Assembly: GCA_016296785.1 (NCBI GenBank)
Contig: JAEDHX010000020.1
Span: forward strand, 1-26,919
DNA: 26,919 bases
Source of the DNA: Coprococcus sp.
GTDB taxonomy: Bacteria > Bacillota > Clostridia > Lachnospirales > Lachnospiraceae
Direction of reading: 5' to 3'
Shown: one piece after another, positions 6,886 to 13,664 of the stretch
Layout: each line of letters begins with the position of its first letter
How positions within the stretch are numbered: the first letter of the stretch is position 1
Position numbers and translations under genes: made by a program
Notes under the pieces: model-generated
What the model saw: the letters and a program-made list of their open reading frames with translations, nothing else
Told to the model about the DNA's origin: nothing
The model's database searches: none

Positions 6886-7722
6886 ATGAAGTTTACAAAG
6901 ATGGAAGGTCTTGGAAATGATTATGTATATGTAAACTGTTTTAAAGAACAGCTTGATAATCCTTCTGAATCCGCAAGAATACTTAGTGACCGCCATTTTG
7001 GTGTGGGCTCTGATGGACTTATTTTGATTAAACCATCTGAGGTTGCAGATTTTACAATGGATATGTATAACGCTGATGGTTCACGTTCTGAGATGTGTGG
7101 TAATGGAATAAGATGCGTTGGAAAGTATGTTTATGATTATGGCCTTACAGATAAGACTTCTATTTCCATTGAGACACTTGCAGGAATAAAGTATTTGGAA
7201 TTAAAGCTTGAATACGGTAAGGTTTCGGCTGTTACTGTTGATATGGGTGCTCCAATACTTAATGCTAAGGAGGTTCCTGTAATATCTGATAATGACATAG
7301 TTGTTGATGAGGATATTGCTGTTGACGGCATTAATTATAAGATGACGTGTGTATCAATGGGTAATCCGCATGCAGTTGTATTTGTTGATGATGTCGATAG
7401 CTTCCCACTTGATAATGTAGGGGCTATGTTTGAGAAGCATAACAGGTTTCCTAACAGGGTGAATGCTGAATTTGTTCAGGTGATTGATAGAAAAACAGTA
7501 AAAATGCGTGTTTTTGAGCGTGGAACAGGTGAGACTATGGCTTGCGGAACAGGCTCATGTGCAACAGCAGTTGCCTGTGTGCTTAATGATAAAACAGATG
7601 AGGATGTAACTGTCAAATTACTTGGAGGCGATTTGCTGATAAGATATGACAGACAGAATAATAAGGTATATATGACAGGGCCTGCGAAGGTAGTGTTTGA
7701 CGGAGAAACTGACATATGTTAG
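6886..7722 (+). CDS. dapF: Diaminopimelate epimerase
   Basis: DapF converts LL-diaminopimelate to the meso form used for lysine and for peptidoglycan cross-links. The 278-residue protein has the two-domain layout with both catalytic cysteines: Cys71 in SEMCGNGIRC and Cys220 in MACGTGSCA. The conserved opening MKFTKMEGLGNDY and MGNPHAV segment are present. GGGAGGA (6872-6878) precedes ATG 6886. It lies 17 bases after the ANTAR gene and 12 bases before dapL, so the two lysine-pathway genes are probably cotranscribed, possibly from the glnA promoter. Confidence 0.97.
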   Translation: MKFTKMEGLGNDYVYVNCFKEQLDNPSESARILSDRHFGVGSDGLILIKPSEVADFTMDMYNADGSRSEMCGNGIRCVGKYVYDYGLTDKTSISIETLAGIKYLELKLEYGKVSAVTVDMGAPILNAKEVPVISDNDIVVDEDIAVDGINYKMTCVSMGNPHAVVFVDDVDSFPLDNVGAMFEKHNRFPNRVNAEFVQVIDRKTVKMRVFERGTGETMACGTGSCATAVACVLNDKTDEDVTVKLLGGDLLIRYDRQNNKVYMTGPAKVVFDGETDIC

Positions 7723-7734
7723 GAGGAGAATATT

Positions 7735-8952
7735 ATGTTTAAGGTAAATGACAATTATTTAAAGCTTCCCGGTAGTTATTTGTTTTCTACAGTAGGAAGA
7801 AAGCAGAGAGAATATAGTGCGGCTCATCCTGATAAGAAGGTTATAAAGCTTAGTATTGGTGATGTAACACAGCCACTTGCACCGGCTATTATTGAAAGAC
7901 TTCATAAGGCAGTTGATGAGATGGCAGTAGCTGAGACTTTTAAGGGATATGCTCCTGATTTGGGTTATGAATTCCTTAGAAGTACTATTTGCGAGAATGA
8001 TTATAAGGCAAGAGGTGTGGATATCGCTGCAGATGAGATATTTGTAAGTGATGGAGCTAAGAGTGACTCTGCTAATATTCAGGAAATATTTGCAGCTGAT
8101 AGCAGGATTGCTGTATGTGACCCTGTTTATCCGGTATATGTTGATTCTAATGTTATGGCAGGAAGAACAGGTACATATGATAAGACGACTGAGCTTTGGA
8201 GCGATGTAATATATATGCCATGTCTTGCATCAAATAACTTTGCACCTGAGCTTCCAAAGGAGACTCCTGATATTATTTATCTTTGTTTCCCAAATAATCC
8301 AACAGGTGCAACAATTAAGAAATCACAGCTTCAGGAGTGGGTTGACTATGCAAATAAGGTTGGTGCCGTAATTATATATGATGCGGCATATGAAGCATAT
8401 ATCAGCGAAGAAGATGTTCCTCATACTATTTACGAGTGTGAGGGTGCTAGAACATGTGCAATAGAGCTTAAGAGCTTTTCGAAGAATGCCGGCTTTACAG
8501 GTACACGTCTTGGCTATGCGGTAGTTCCTAAGGATTTAAAGGATGCAGATGGTGTCCAGCTCCATGGCCTTTGGGCTAGAAGACATGGAACCAAATTTAA
8601 TGGTGCGCCTTATATTGTTCAGGCTGCAGGTGAAGCAGTTTATTCAGATGAAGGAAAAGCACAGACTAAAGCACAGATTGCATATTATATGAATAATGCA
8701 AAAGTAATATATGATGGACTTAAGTCAGCAGGATATACTGTTTCAGGTGGTGTGAATGCACCATATATCTGGCTTAAGACACCTGATAATATGACATCAT
8801 GGGAGTTCTTTGATTATCTTCTTGAGAATGCCAATGTTGTTGGAACACCAGGCTCAGGCTTTGGCCCTAGCGGTGAAGGATATTTCAGACTTACAGCATT
8901 TGGTACTTATGAGAATACAGTTGAGGCAATCGAGAGAATTAAATCGTTATAA
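7735..8952 (+). CDS. dapL: LL-diaminopimelate aminotransferase
   Basis: The 405-residue protein is a fold-type I PLP enzyme that turns tetrahydrodipicolinate and glutamate directly into LL-diaminopimelate, bypassing the succinyl or acetyl branches. Family marks are KLSIGDVTQPL (38-48), GYAPDLGYEFLR, SDGAKSD, the FPNNPTGA motif (185-192), IIYDAAYEAYI and the PLP lysine Lys250 in SFSKNAGFTGTRLGY. Glutamate is the amino donor, which makes its place behind glnA and a nitrogen regulator sensible. AGGAGGA (about 7722-7728) lies before ATG 7735, beginning at the last base of the dapF stop codon. A terminator follows. Confidence 0.97.
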   Translation: MFKVNDNYLKLPGSYLFSTVGRKQREYSAAHPDKKVIKLSIGDVTQPLAPAIIERLHKAVDEMAVAETFKGYAPDLGYEFLRSTICENDYKARGVDIAADEIFVSDGAKSDSANIQEIFAADSRIAVCDPVYPVYVDSNVMAGRTGTYDKTTELWSDVIYMPCLASNNFAPELPKETPDIIYLCFPNNPTGATIKKSQLQEWVDYANKVGAVIIYDAAYEAYISEEDVPHTIYECEGARTCAIELKSFSKNAGFTGTRLGYAVVPKDLKDADGVQLHGLWARRHGTKFNGAPYIVQAAGEAVYSDEGKAQTKAQIAYYMNNAKVIYDGLKSAGYTVSGGVNAPYIWLKTPDNMTSWEFFDYLLENANVVGTPGSGFGPSGEGYFRLTAFGTYENTVEAIERIKSL

Positions 8953-8963
8953 TAATAATTATT

Positions 8964-9010
8964 AAGCATGGATATGAGGAATATTTCCCATTTCCATGCT
9001 TTTATCATTT
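8964..9010 (+). terminator. Terminator after dapL
   Basis: A 9-bp stem AAGCATGGA (8964-8972) with TCCATGCTT (8993-9001) is extended inwards by ATG/CAT and GGAA/TTCC pairs with a small bulge and a 3-base loop. The tail TTTTATCATTTTT is T-rich but interrupted. It closes the glnA-to-dapL stretch. Confidence 0.75.
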
Positions 9011-9022
9011 TTAAGGAATTGC

Positions 9023-9051
9023 TTTACTCAAATATATATATTTGATATAAT
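9023..9051 (+). promoter_or_regulatory. Promoter with 18-bp perfect palindrome in its spacer
   Basis: TTTACT (9023-9028) and a perfect TATAAT (9046-9051) are 17 bases apart. The bases from 9028 to 9045, TCAAATATATATATTTGA, form a perfect palindrome that fills the whole spacer. This is where a repressor would block RNA polymerase. The regulator is unknown; the TrpR-like gene two genes down is a candidate. The transcript would start near 9058, with the first ATG at 9106. Confidence 0.6.
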
Positions 9052-9105
9052 TACTTCATACGATTATTTACGGATATACCATAATAGAACATGGAGGTAT
9101 AGAGG

Positions 9106-10566
9106 ATGAAGGATAACGGACTTTTGATTCAGTATTTTAATGCGAATACTCCAAATGACCAGACCTTATGGAAGAAGGCAGCTGAGGATGCCGGCACATT
9201 GAAGAAGCTTGGAGCAACTGCAGTATGGTTTCCTCCGGCAACAAAGGGTGCAATGGGTAAGGATGATATGGGTTACTCCCCATATGATTTATTTGATTTA
9301 GGTGAGTTCGATCAGAAGGGCTCTGTTGGTACCCGATATGGTACAAAGGAAGAATATATTGAAGCTATTAAGGCAATGAAGAATGCCGGAATAGATGTAT
9401 ATGCTGATATTGCAGTTAGACAGAAGGTTGGTGCAGATAAGATTGAACCTGTATCAGCTGCTGATTTTAATAAGAAAGACAGTCCTCAGATGATTGGTAA
9501 TAAGAAGACTGTTGGAGCATTATCAAAGTTTACATTTCCGGGAAGAAAGAGCAAATATTCAAAATTCAAATGGAATTTTAATCATTTTATGGGAATTGAT
9601 TGGAAACAGGATGAATTCAAGGATAGAGTGTGTGCTCTTTCAGGTGTAGACAGAGAAATAGCTGAGAAGGATTTCTCTAAATATGATTATATTCTCGGTT
9701 GTGAGATTGATTTCTATAATCAGGATGTATATAGAGAGCTTATGGATTTTGCCAGATGGTATGAGAAGAATACTGATGTTGATGGCTTTAGATTTCAGGA
9801 GGCAGAGGCTGTTCCGGGTTGGTTTATTAAGGACTTTGCTGAGGTTGCAGCACAGGAAAGAAATGATAAAAAACCGGTATTTACAGTTGGTGATTTCTGG
9901 CATTGGAATTGCAATTATATAAATGATTATATTGCTTCAACTGATGGTACAGTATCGATGTTTGATGTTCCTCTTCATTTTAATTTCCATGATGCATCAA
10001 TTGCAGCCGGAGATTATGATTTAGGAAGACTTCTTGATGGTTCAATGATGATGAGCAATCCTGTTAAAGCAGTAACATTTGTTGATAATCATGAATCTCA
10101 GGCAGGCGGAATCCTTGAATCATATGTTGAGGATTGGTTTAAGCCATTAGCATATGCTGTTATTCTTCTTCGTAATCAGGGTTATCCTTGCCTGTTTATG
10201 GGCGATTATCAGGGAATCCCTGCAGCTAAGGTTAAATCCATGAAAACCATTCTTAATAAGCTGTTAAAGCTTAGAAAGAAATATGCTTATGGAAGACAGC
10301 ATGACTATTTTGATAATAAGGACATTGTCGGCTGGACAAGAGAAGGTGATGAAGTTCACAAGGATTCCGGCCTTGCAGTTGTAATGTCAGATGGTACAGG
10401 CGGAACAAAGCGTATGTATATTGGTAAGCAGTTTGCCGGAATGCATTTTGCAGATGTAATGGGTAATGCAAAATACGATATTAGGATAGATGATGATGGC
10501 TGTGGCGAATTCTATGTAAATAGACAGGGCGTAGCTGTATGGATTAAGAAAGGCTGCAAATTATAA
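9106..10566 (+). CDS. Alpha-amylase-fold (GH13) protein lacking the catalytic triad; probable pseudoenzyme
   Basis: This 486-residue protein has no signal peptide and follows the layout of cytoplasmic GH13 subfamily 5 amylases: TIM barrel, inserted domain at about 102-205, and a C-terminal beta domain. The four classic regions are recognisable but altered. Region I reads DIAVRQ (101-106) where active enzymes have D-x-x-x-N-H. Region II reads GFRFQ (227-231): the nucleophile Asp is Gln231. Region III reads VGDFW: the acid/base Glu is Asp263. Region IV reads FVDNHES: the third Asp is Glu330. Arg229 and His329 are kept. With all three carboxylates changed, normal hydrolysis is unlikely. It may bind glucans or regulate a partner. 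GGAGG sits at about 9092-9096. A YerC-like regulator follows 19 bases downstream. Confidence 0.85.
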   Translation: MKDNGLLIQYFNANTPNDQTLWKKAAEDAGTLKKLGATAVWFPPATKGAMGKDDMGYSPYDLFDLGEFDQKGSVGTRYGTKEEYIEAIKAMKNAGIDVYADIAVRQKVGADKIEPVSAADFNKKDSPQMIGNKKTVGALSKFTFPGRKSKYSKFKWNFNHFMGIDWKQDEFKDRVCALSGVDREIAEKDFSKYDYILGCEIDFYNQDVYRELMDFARWYEKNTDVDGFRFQEAEAVPGWFIKDFAEVAAQERNDKKPVFTVGDFWHWNCNYINDYIASTDGTVSMFDVPLHFNFHDASIAAGDYDLGRLLDGSMMMSNPVKAVTFVDNHESQAGGILESYVEDWFKPLAYAVILLRNQGYPCLFMGDYQGIPAAKVKSMKTILNKLLKLRKKYAYGRQHDYFDNKDIVGWTREGDEVHKDSGLAVVMSDGTGGTKRMYIGKQFAGMHFADVMGNAKYDIRIDDDGCGEFYVNRQGVAVWIKKGCKL

Positions 10567-10585
10567 GCAAAGGGGAGCATATAGT

Positions 10586-10888
10586 ATGGGAAAGACAGTA
10601 CATACAGAAGCTGTACAGGATTTATTTAAAGCAATACTTACATTAGAGACAGAACAGGAGTGCTTTGATTTTTTTGAGGATGTTTGCACGGTAAATGAAT
10701 TGCTTTCTATCGCACAGAGATTTGCAGTTGCAAAGATGCTTAAAGAGAATAATACCTATCTTGAAGTTGCAGAGAAGACGGGAGCTTCTACTGCGACGAT
10801 AAGCAGAGTGAACCGTTCGCTTAACTATGGAAAGGATGGCTATGAGCTTGTATTTGCGAGAATGAATAAGTTATCTGATGATAAATAG
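10586..10888 (+). CDS. YerC/YecD family TrpR-related regulator
   Basis: The 100-residue protein matches the TrpR-like YerC/YecD family: an N-terminal helical part (QDLFKAILTLETEQECFDFFEDVCTVNEL) followed by a helix-turn-helix (LEVAEKTGASTATISRVNRSLNYG). In TrpR itself tryptophan is the co-repressor, but YerC proteins lack a known ligand. AGGGGAG (about 10571-10577) precedes ATG 10586. It is encoded 19 bases after the pseudo-amylase and before a strong terminator, so the two genes form a two-gene operon. It could bind the palindrome in the promoter of that operon; this is inference from position only. Confidence 0.93.
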   Translation: MGKTVHTEAVQDLFKAILTLETEQECFDFFEDVCTVNELLSIAQRFAVAKMLKENNTYLEVAEKTGASTATISRVNRSLNYGKDGYELVFARMNKLSDDK

Positions 10889-10916
10889 ATTATTTTAATA
10901 TGATTTATGGATAAAT

Positions 10917-10951
10917 AAAAGACCGGAACATATTTTGTGTTCCGGTCTTTT
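10917..10951. terminator. Bidirectional terminator between convergent genes
   Basis: A perfect 14-bp stem (10917-10930 with 10938-10951) with loop TATTTTG is flanked by AAAA on the left and TTTT on the right. It serves the YerC gene on the plus strand and the DUF1836 gene on the minus strand. Confidence 0.95.
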
Positions 10952-10995
10952 ATAATAAATATAATTAATAGCTTCAGCCGGTAAAATGCCGCGAA

Positions 10996-11772
10996 TTAAT
11001 TATTAGCTTCGGAGTTGGAATTCTCAACCCTTGTCTTTTCGGCTCTTGCCTTTGCAGCTCTTGCCTTCTCGGCCTTAGCTTTATCGGCTTTAGCTTTCTC
11101 GGCCTTAGCTTTATCGGCTTTAGCTTTCTCAGCCTTAGCTTTATCGGCCTTGACCTTTTCAGCTTTTGCCTTCTCTTTTTCAAGAGCTTCTGCCTGGTTC
11201 TTGCTCATTTCGTCAATGAGATGCTCAATATATTTTTTCTTGACATATATATCAGCCGATAAAAGAGATATTACACTTGTAGCATGCAGGTATGAATCTT
11301 TTTCTCTGTCATACATTAGTGATGCTTTGTCATCTGTTGAAATGATGCTGTCAATAATGTCGCTATAAGTATCGTGCTGAAACTTATAAAGCTTGCTATA
11401 TATATCAGAAATATCGAGATTGCTCTGCCCCTTGTGAAAATGGTTATCAATCATAGGTGTAAGGACAGTCTGGATATCTGTTATACTAAGCAGATTCTTA
11501 AGATAGTATATATATATAAGTAAAATAAGGTGTTCCTTTGAATACCGCTTCTTGTTAGGAGAAGGTAAAAGGTTATTCTTGGTGTAATTGTTAATCATGG
11601 TTTTAGTCATGATTTTGTCTTCGTCATTACGCCTGTTATTGCCCAGTTGCTCCTCCATAAAGGTAGTAAGCTGGTCCATATATAAATCTATAGAAGGGAT
11701 ATCCTTTGGATTAATAAAATCGATTTCTTCTATTATTTCCTTTATTTCCTGTTTTCTCTTTTCGTTATCCAT
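10996..11772 (-). CDS. DUF1836 protein with repetitive Lys/Ala/Glu tail
   Basis: The 258-residue product has a DUF1836 region at about 55-190 with a MerR-like helix-turn-helix at its start (MTKTMINNYTKNNLLPSP, then KKRYSKEHLILL). From about residue 197 to 250 the chain is almost only Lys, Ala, Glu and Asp in alternating 5-residue units AKAEK and AKADK. That tail should form a long charged helix or coiled coil. It is encoded by a 30-bp tandem repeat. DUF1836 proteins are predicted DNA-binding proteins of unknown role. GAGAGG lies 9 bases before the ATG. The gene starts 55 bases after the stop of the CNNM transporter gene on the same strand and is probably cotranscribed with it. Confidence 0.85.
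   Translation of the reverse strand: MDNEKRKQEIKEIIEEIDFINPKDIPSIDLYMDQLTTFMEEQLGNNRRNDEDKIMTKTMINNYTKNNLLPSPNKKRYSKEHLILLIYIYYLKNLLSITDIQTVLTPMIDNHFHKGQSNLDISDIYSKLYKFQHDTYSDIIDSIISTDDKASLMYDREKDSYLHATSVISLLSADIYVKKKYIEHLIDEMSKNQAEALEKEKAKAEKVKADKAKAEKAKADKAKAEKAKADKAKAEKARAAKARAEKTRVENSNSEANN
11041..11175 (-). repeat. 30-bp tandem repeat encoding (AKAEK AKADK)n
   Basis: The units 11071-11100 and 11101-11130 are identical. The neighbours at 11041-11070 and 11131-11160 are diverged copies, and a partial copy follows to about 11175. Each unit encodes ten residues of the charged tail of the DUF1836 protein. Identical adjacent copies are prone to slip, so copy number may differ between strains. 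Confidence 0.85.
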
Positions 11773-11827
11773 GACTTAGCCTCTCGTCAAAAACTGATAT
11801 GATAAACACATTATATAGTATTCAATA

Positions 11828-13129
11828 CTACATATCAAGGCTTTTTTGCATTTCATCTTCATTTGATTCATTTGGGAGAATTTCAAGCAGTACGCGGTCT
11901 ACACGTTTTTTGTCCATTTCTGTGACACGGCAGAAGATTACTCCGTCTGATGCAGTGTCTCCTTTTGAAGGAATATGGTCAAGAAGCTCAATTATGTATC
12001 CTCCAAGTGAATCGTAATCTGAGGATTCGATGTGAAGATTCAGGATGTCATTCAAGTCATCGAGTTTTATTGAACCATCTACGCTGTAGTGGGTGTCATC
12101 TAATTTGATGACATTATTATGCTCGGCCATATCGTATTCATCCTTGATATCGCCGATGATTTCCTCTATCAAATCTTCGATTGTCACGAGTCCGACACTT
12201 ATGCCATATTCGTCAAGCACAATTGCCATAGAATTTGAATCACTTTTCATAGTTGAAAGTAAATCATTTGTTTTTTGATATTCATATACAAATAGTGGCT
12301 CTCTTATAATGTCTCTTACATTAAAATTGTTGATATCATGAGTTGCTTTGTAGAAGAACAAATCCTTAACGTGAAGAATACCGATTATATTATCACGTGA
12401 TTCTTCGTATATAGGGATTCTTGTATATGGCACTTCCATATATGTGTTAAGAAGCTCCTCGTAGGTTGAGTCAATAGGTGCGATTGTCATATCAGCACGT
12501 GGTATCATGACATCCCTGGCTCTTGAGTCGCCAAAATCAACAACATTTGTTATCATTTCTTTTTCATTATCTTCAATGACACCCTCTTCTTCGCTGACAT
12601 TTACCATGGTAAGAAGCTCGTCCTCAGTGATTTTCTGACCACCTGCATTCTTATCGATTCGAAGAACCCAGAAAATGCCATTTGCAATTTTATCAACGAT
12701 AAAGATAACCGGGGTAAGAATAAACATCAGGAATTCGATGATGTCAATATATAGCATTGATATCTTTGTGCTATATAGCTGGGCGAGTGTCTTCGGGGTA
12801 ATTTCGCCAAATAATAACACAACAAGGGTAAGTATTCCGGTTGCAATTCCTACAGCCTTGCTTCCAAAGACATTAGTTACAAATGTTGTAGCAAGGGCTG
12901 ATGCTGATATATTAACAATATTATTTCCTATTAATATCGTGCTGATAAGCTTTCCGCTGTTTTCAGTAACCTTTAATACTCTGGCTGCACGCTTGTTGCC
13001 GGCATCAGCAAGAGAACGGAGTGCATATTTATTTACTGTTGTAAGTGCAGTTTCTGCTGATGAAAAGAAAGCAGATAGTATTATAAGTATTATTAGTATT
13101 ATTAGCTGGATTATTGTACCAGTGTCCAA
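11828..13129 (-). CDS. CNNM/CorC family membrane transporter with CBS domains (hemolysin C-like)
   Basis: The 433-residue protein has an N-terminal CNNM (DUF21) membrane domain with hydrophobic segments near 5-27, 60-83, 95-115 and 125-155, a pair of CBS domains at about 205-330 (start RDVMIPRADM) and a C-terminal CorC/HlyC-associated domain at about 345-425. Members of this family, such as MpfA and CorC, act in magnesium or cobalt efflux; the old name hemolysin is misleading. The CBS pair usually senses adenine nucleotides. The start is TTG at 13129, the first start after an in-frame TGA, with GGAG eight bases before it. A good promoter lies at 13161-13189. Confidence 0.93.
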   Translation of the reverse strand: MDTGTIIQLIILIILIILSAFFSSAETALTTVNKYALRSLADAGNKRAARVLKVTENSGKLISTILIGNNIVNISASALATTFVTNVFGSKAVGIATGILTLVVLLFGEITPKTLAQLYSTKISMLYIDIIEFLMFILTPVIFIVDKIANGIFWVLRIDKNAGGQKITEDELLTMVNVSEEEGVIEDNEKEMITNVVDFGDSRARDVMIPRADMTIAPIDSTYEELLNTYMEVPYTRIPIYEESRDNIIGILHVKDLFFYKATHDINNFNVRDIIREPLFVYEYQKTNDLLSTMKSDSNSMAIVLDEYGISVGLVTIEDLIEEIIGDIKDEYDMAEHNNVIKLDDTHYSVDGSIKLDDLNDILNLHIESSDYDSLGGYIIELLDHIPSKGDTASDGVIFCRVTEMDKKRVDRVLLEILPNESNEDEMQKSLDM

Positions 13130-13160
13130 ATAATCATCTCCATATCATTTTTTGATATTG

Positions 13161-13189
13161 ATTGTAATTAATATATATGTTGTTGTCAA
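13161..13189 (-). promoter_or_regulatory. Promoter of the CNNM transporter gene
   Basis: On the minus strand a perfect TTGACA (13189-13184) is 17 bases from TACAAT (13166-13161). The -10 lies about 30 bases before the TTG start. It likely drives the transporter gene and the DUF1836 gene. Confidence 0.75.
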
Positions 13190-13240
13190 GGTAAATACTA
13201 CTTGTATATAAGTAACAAAATACTCCGTAAATTATATTGA

Positions 13241-13260
13241 GCCCGTTTATATAAACAGGC
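13241..13260. repeat. 20-bp near-perfect palindrome between minus-strand genes
   Basis: GCCCGTTTAT (13241-13250) and ATAAACAGGC (13251-13260) pair along their whole length except for one position, which is a G-U pair in minus-strand RNA and a C-A mismatch in plus-strand RNA. The fold therefore favours the minus strand, downstream of the small Cys-rich gene. No T-run follows, so it is not a standard terminator. The 183 bases between the two genes hold this, the promoter above and no further gene I can see. Confidence 0.6.
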
Positions 13261-13312
13261 CCAAGCATTTCGTTGTAGCAAAGGTTTTGCAGACAAAAAG
13301 TTTTCTTTCATA

Positions 13313-13498
13313 TTATAGTTTTCTTACAATAGGATCATAAAGGTCAAGCTTGCAATATTCGTTATCTGAAAAATGAGTACATGTAAGGCAGCTTACTTCG
13401 TCGTTTGCCATATTTGACATTTTGTTCGGTCTGCTTATTTTCTCGAATGCACTACAGCGCTTTGCAACCTCGCTATAGGTTTCTGTTGAACTTCTCAT
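13313..13498 (-). CDS. Small Cys-rich protein (61 aa), unknown function
   Basis: The product begins MRSSTETYSEVAKRCSAFEK and ends LDLYDPIVRKL. Cys37, Cys40 and Cys49 form a C-L-T-C-T-H-F...Y-C pattern, like a small zinc-binding knuckle, with Cys15 as a possible fourth ligand. There is no signal peptide or membrane segment, so it is likely cytoplasmic. AAGGAG sits about eight bases before the ATG on the minus strand, which supports real translation. It is divergent from the ABC-F gene, with 166 bases between the two starts. I do not recognise the family with certainty. Confidence 0.7.
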   Translation of the reverse strand: MRSSTETYSEVAKRCSAFEKISRPNKMSNMANDEVSCLTCTHFSDNEYCKLDLYDPIVRKL

Positions 13499-13595
13499 AT
13501 TTGTTCTCCTTTCTTCTACAGTTACGTTACTAGTATTTCTTGTCTATTATTATTTATTCACATAAATAATGACGTTTTTTTGATATATATTTCCT

Positions 13596-13629
13596 TGAAG
13601 TTGACATGCTGACTTCATATTGATATACT
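13596..13629 (+). promoter_or_regulatory. Strong promoter of the ABC-F/trpS operon with overlapping dyad
   Basis: TTGACA (13601-13606) is 17 bases from TATACT (13624-13629), with a TG at 13621-13622 as extended -10. An inverted repeat TGAAGT (13596-13601) and ACTTCA (13612-13617) overlaps the -35 box and could be an operator. The leader to the ATG at 13665 is about 30 bases. Confidence 0.78.
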
Positions 13630-13664
13630 TTTACATTAGAAAAAATGGAAAGGTATATGTATTT

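Noticed and set aside
11041..11190. Possible CRISPR-like direct repeats
   Set aside because: Units are joined directly with no spacers, are in frame within a gene and there are no cas genes.
11015..11368. A plus-strand frame encoding an Ala/Leu/Ser-rich hydrophobic repeat protein
   Set aside because: It is the antisense of the Lys/Ala/Glu tail of the DUF1836 gene; it has no ribosome binding site and its hydrophobic pattern follows from the repeat.
12675..13133. A plus-strand 152-residue frame opposite the CNNM gene
   Set aside because: It is a shadow of the real gene on the other strand, without a ribosome binding site or recognisable motif.
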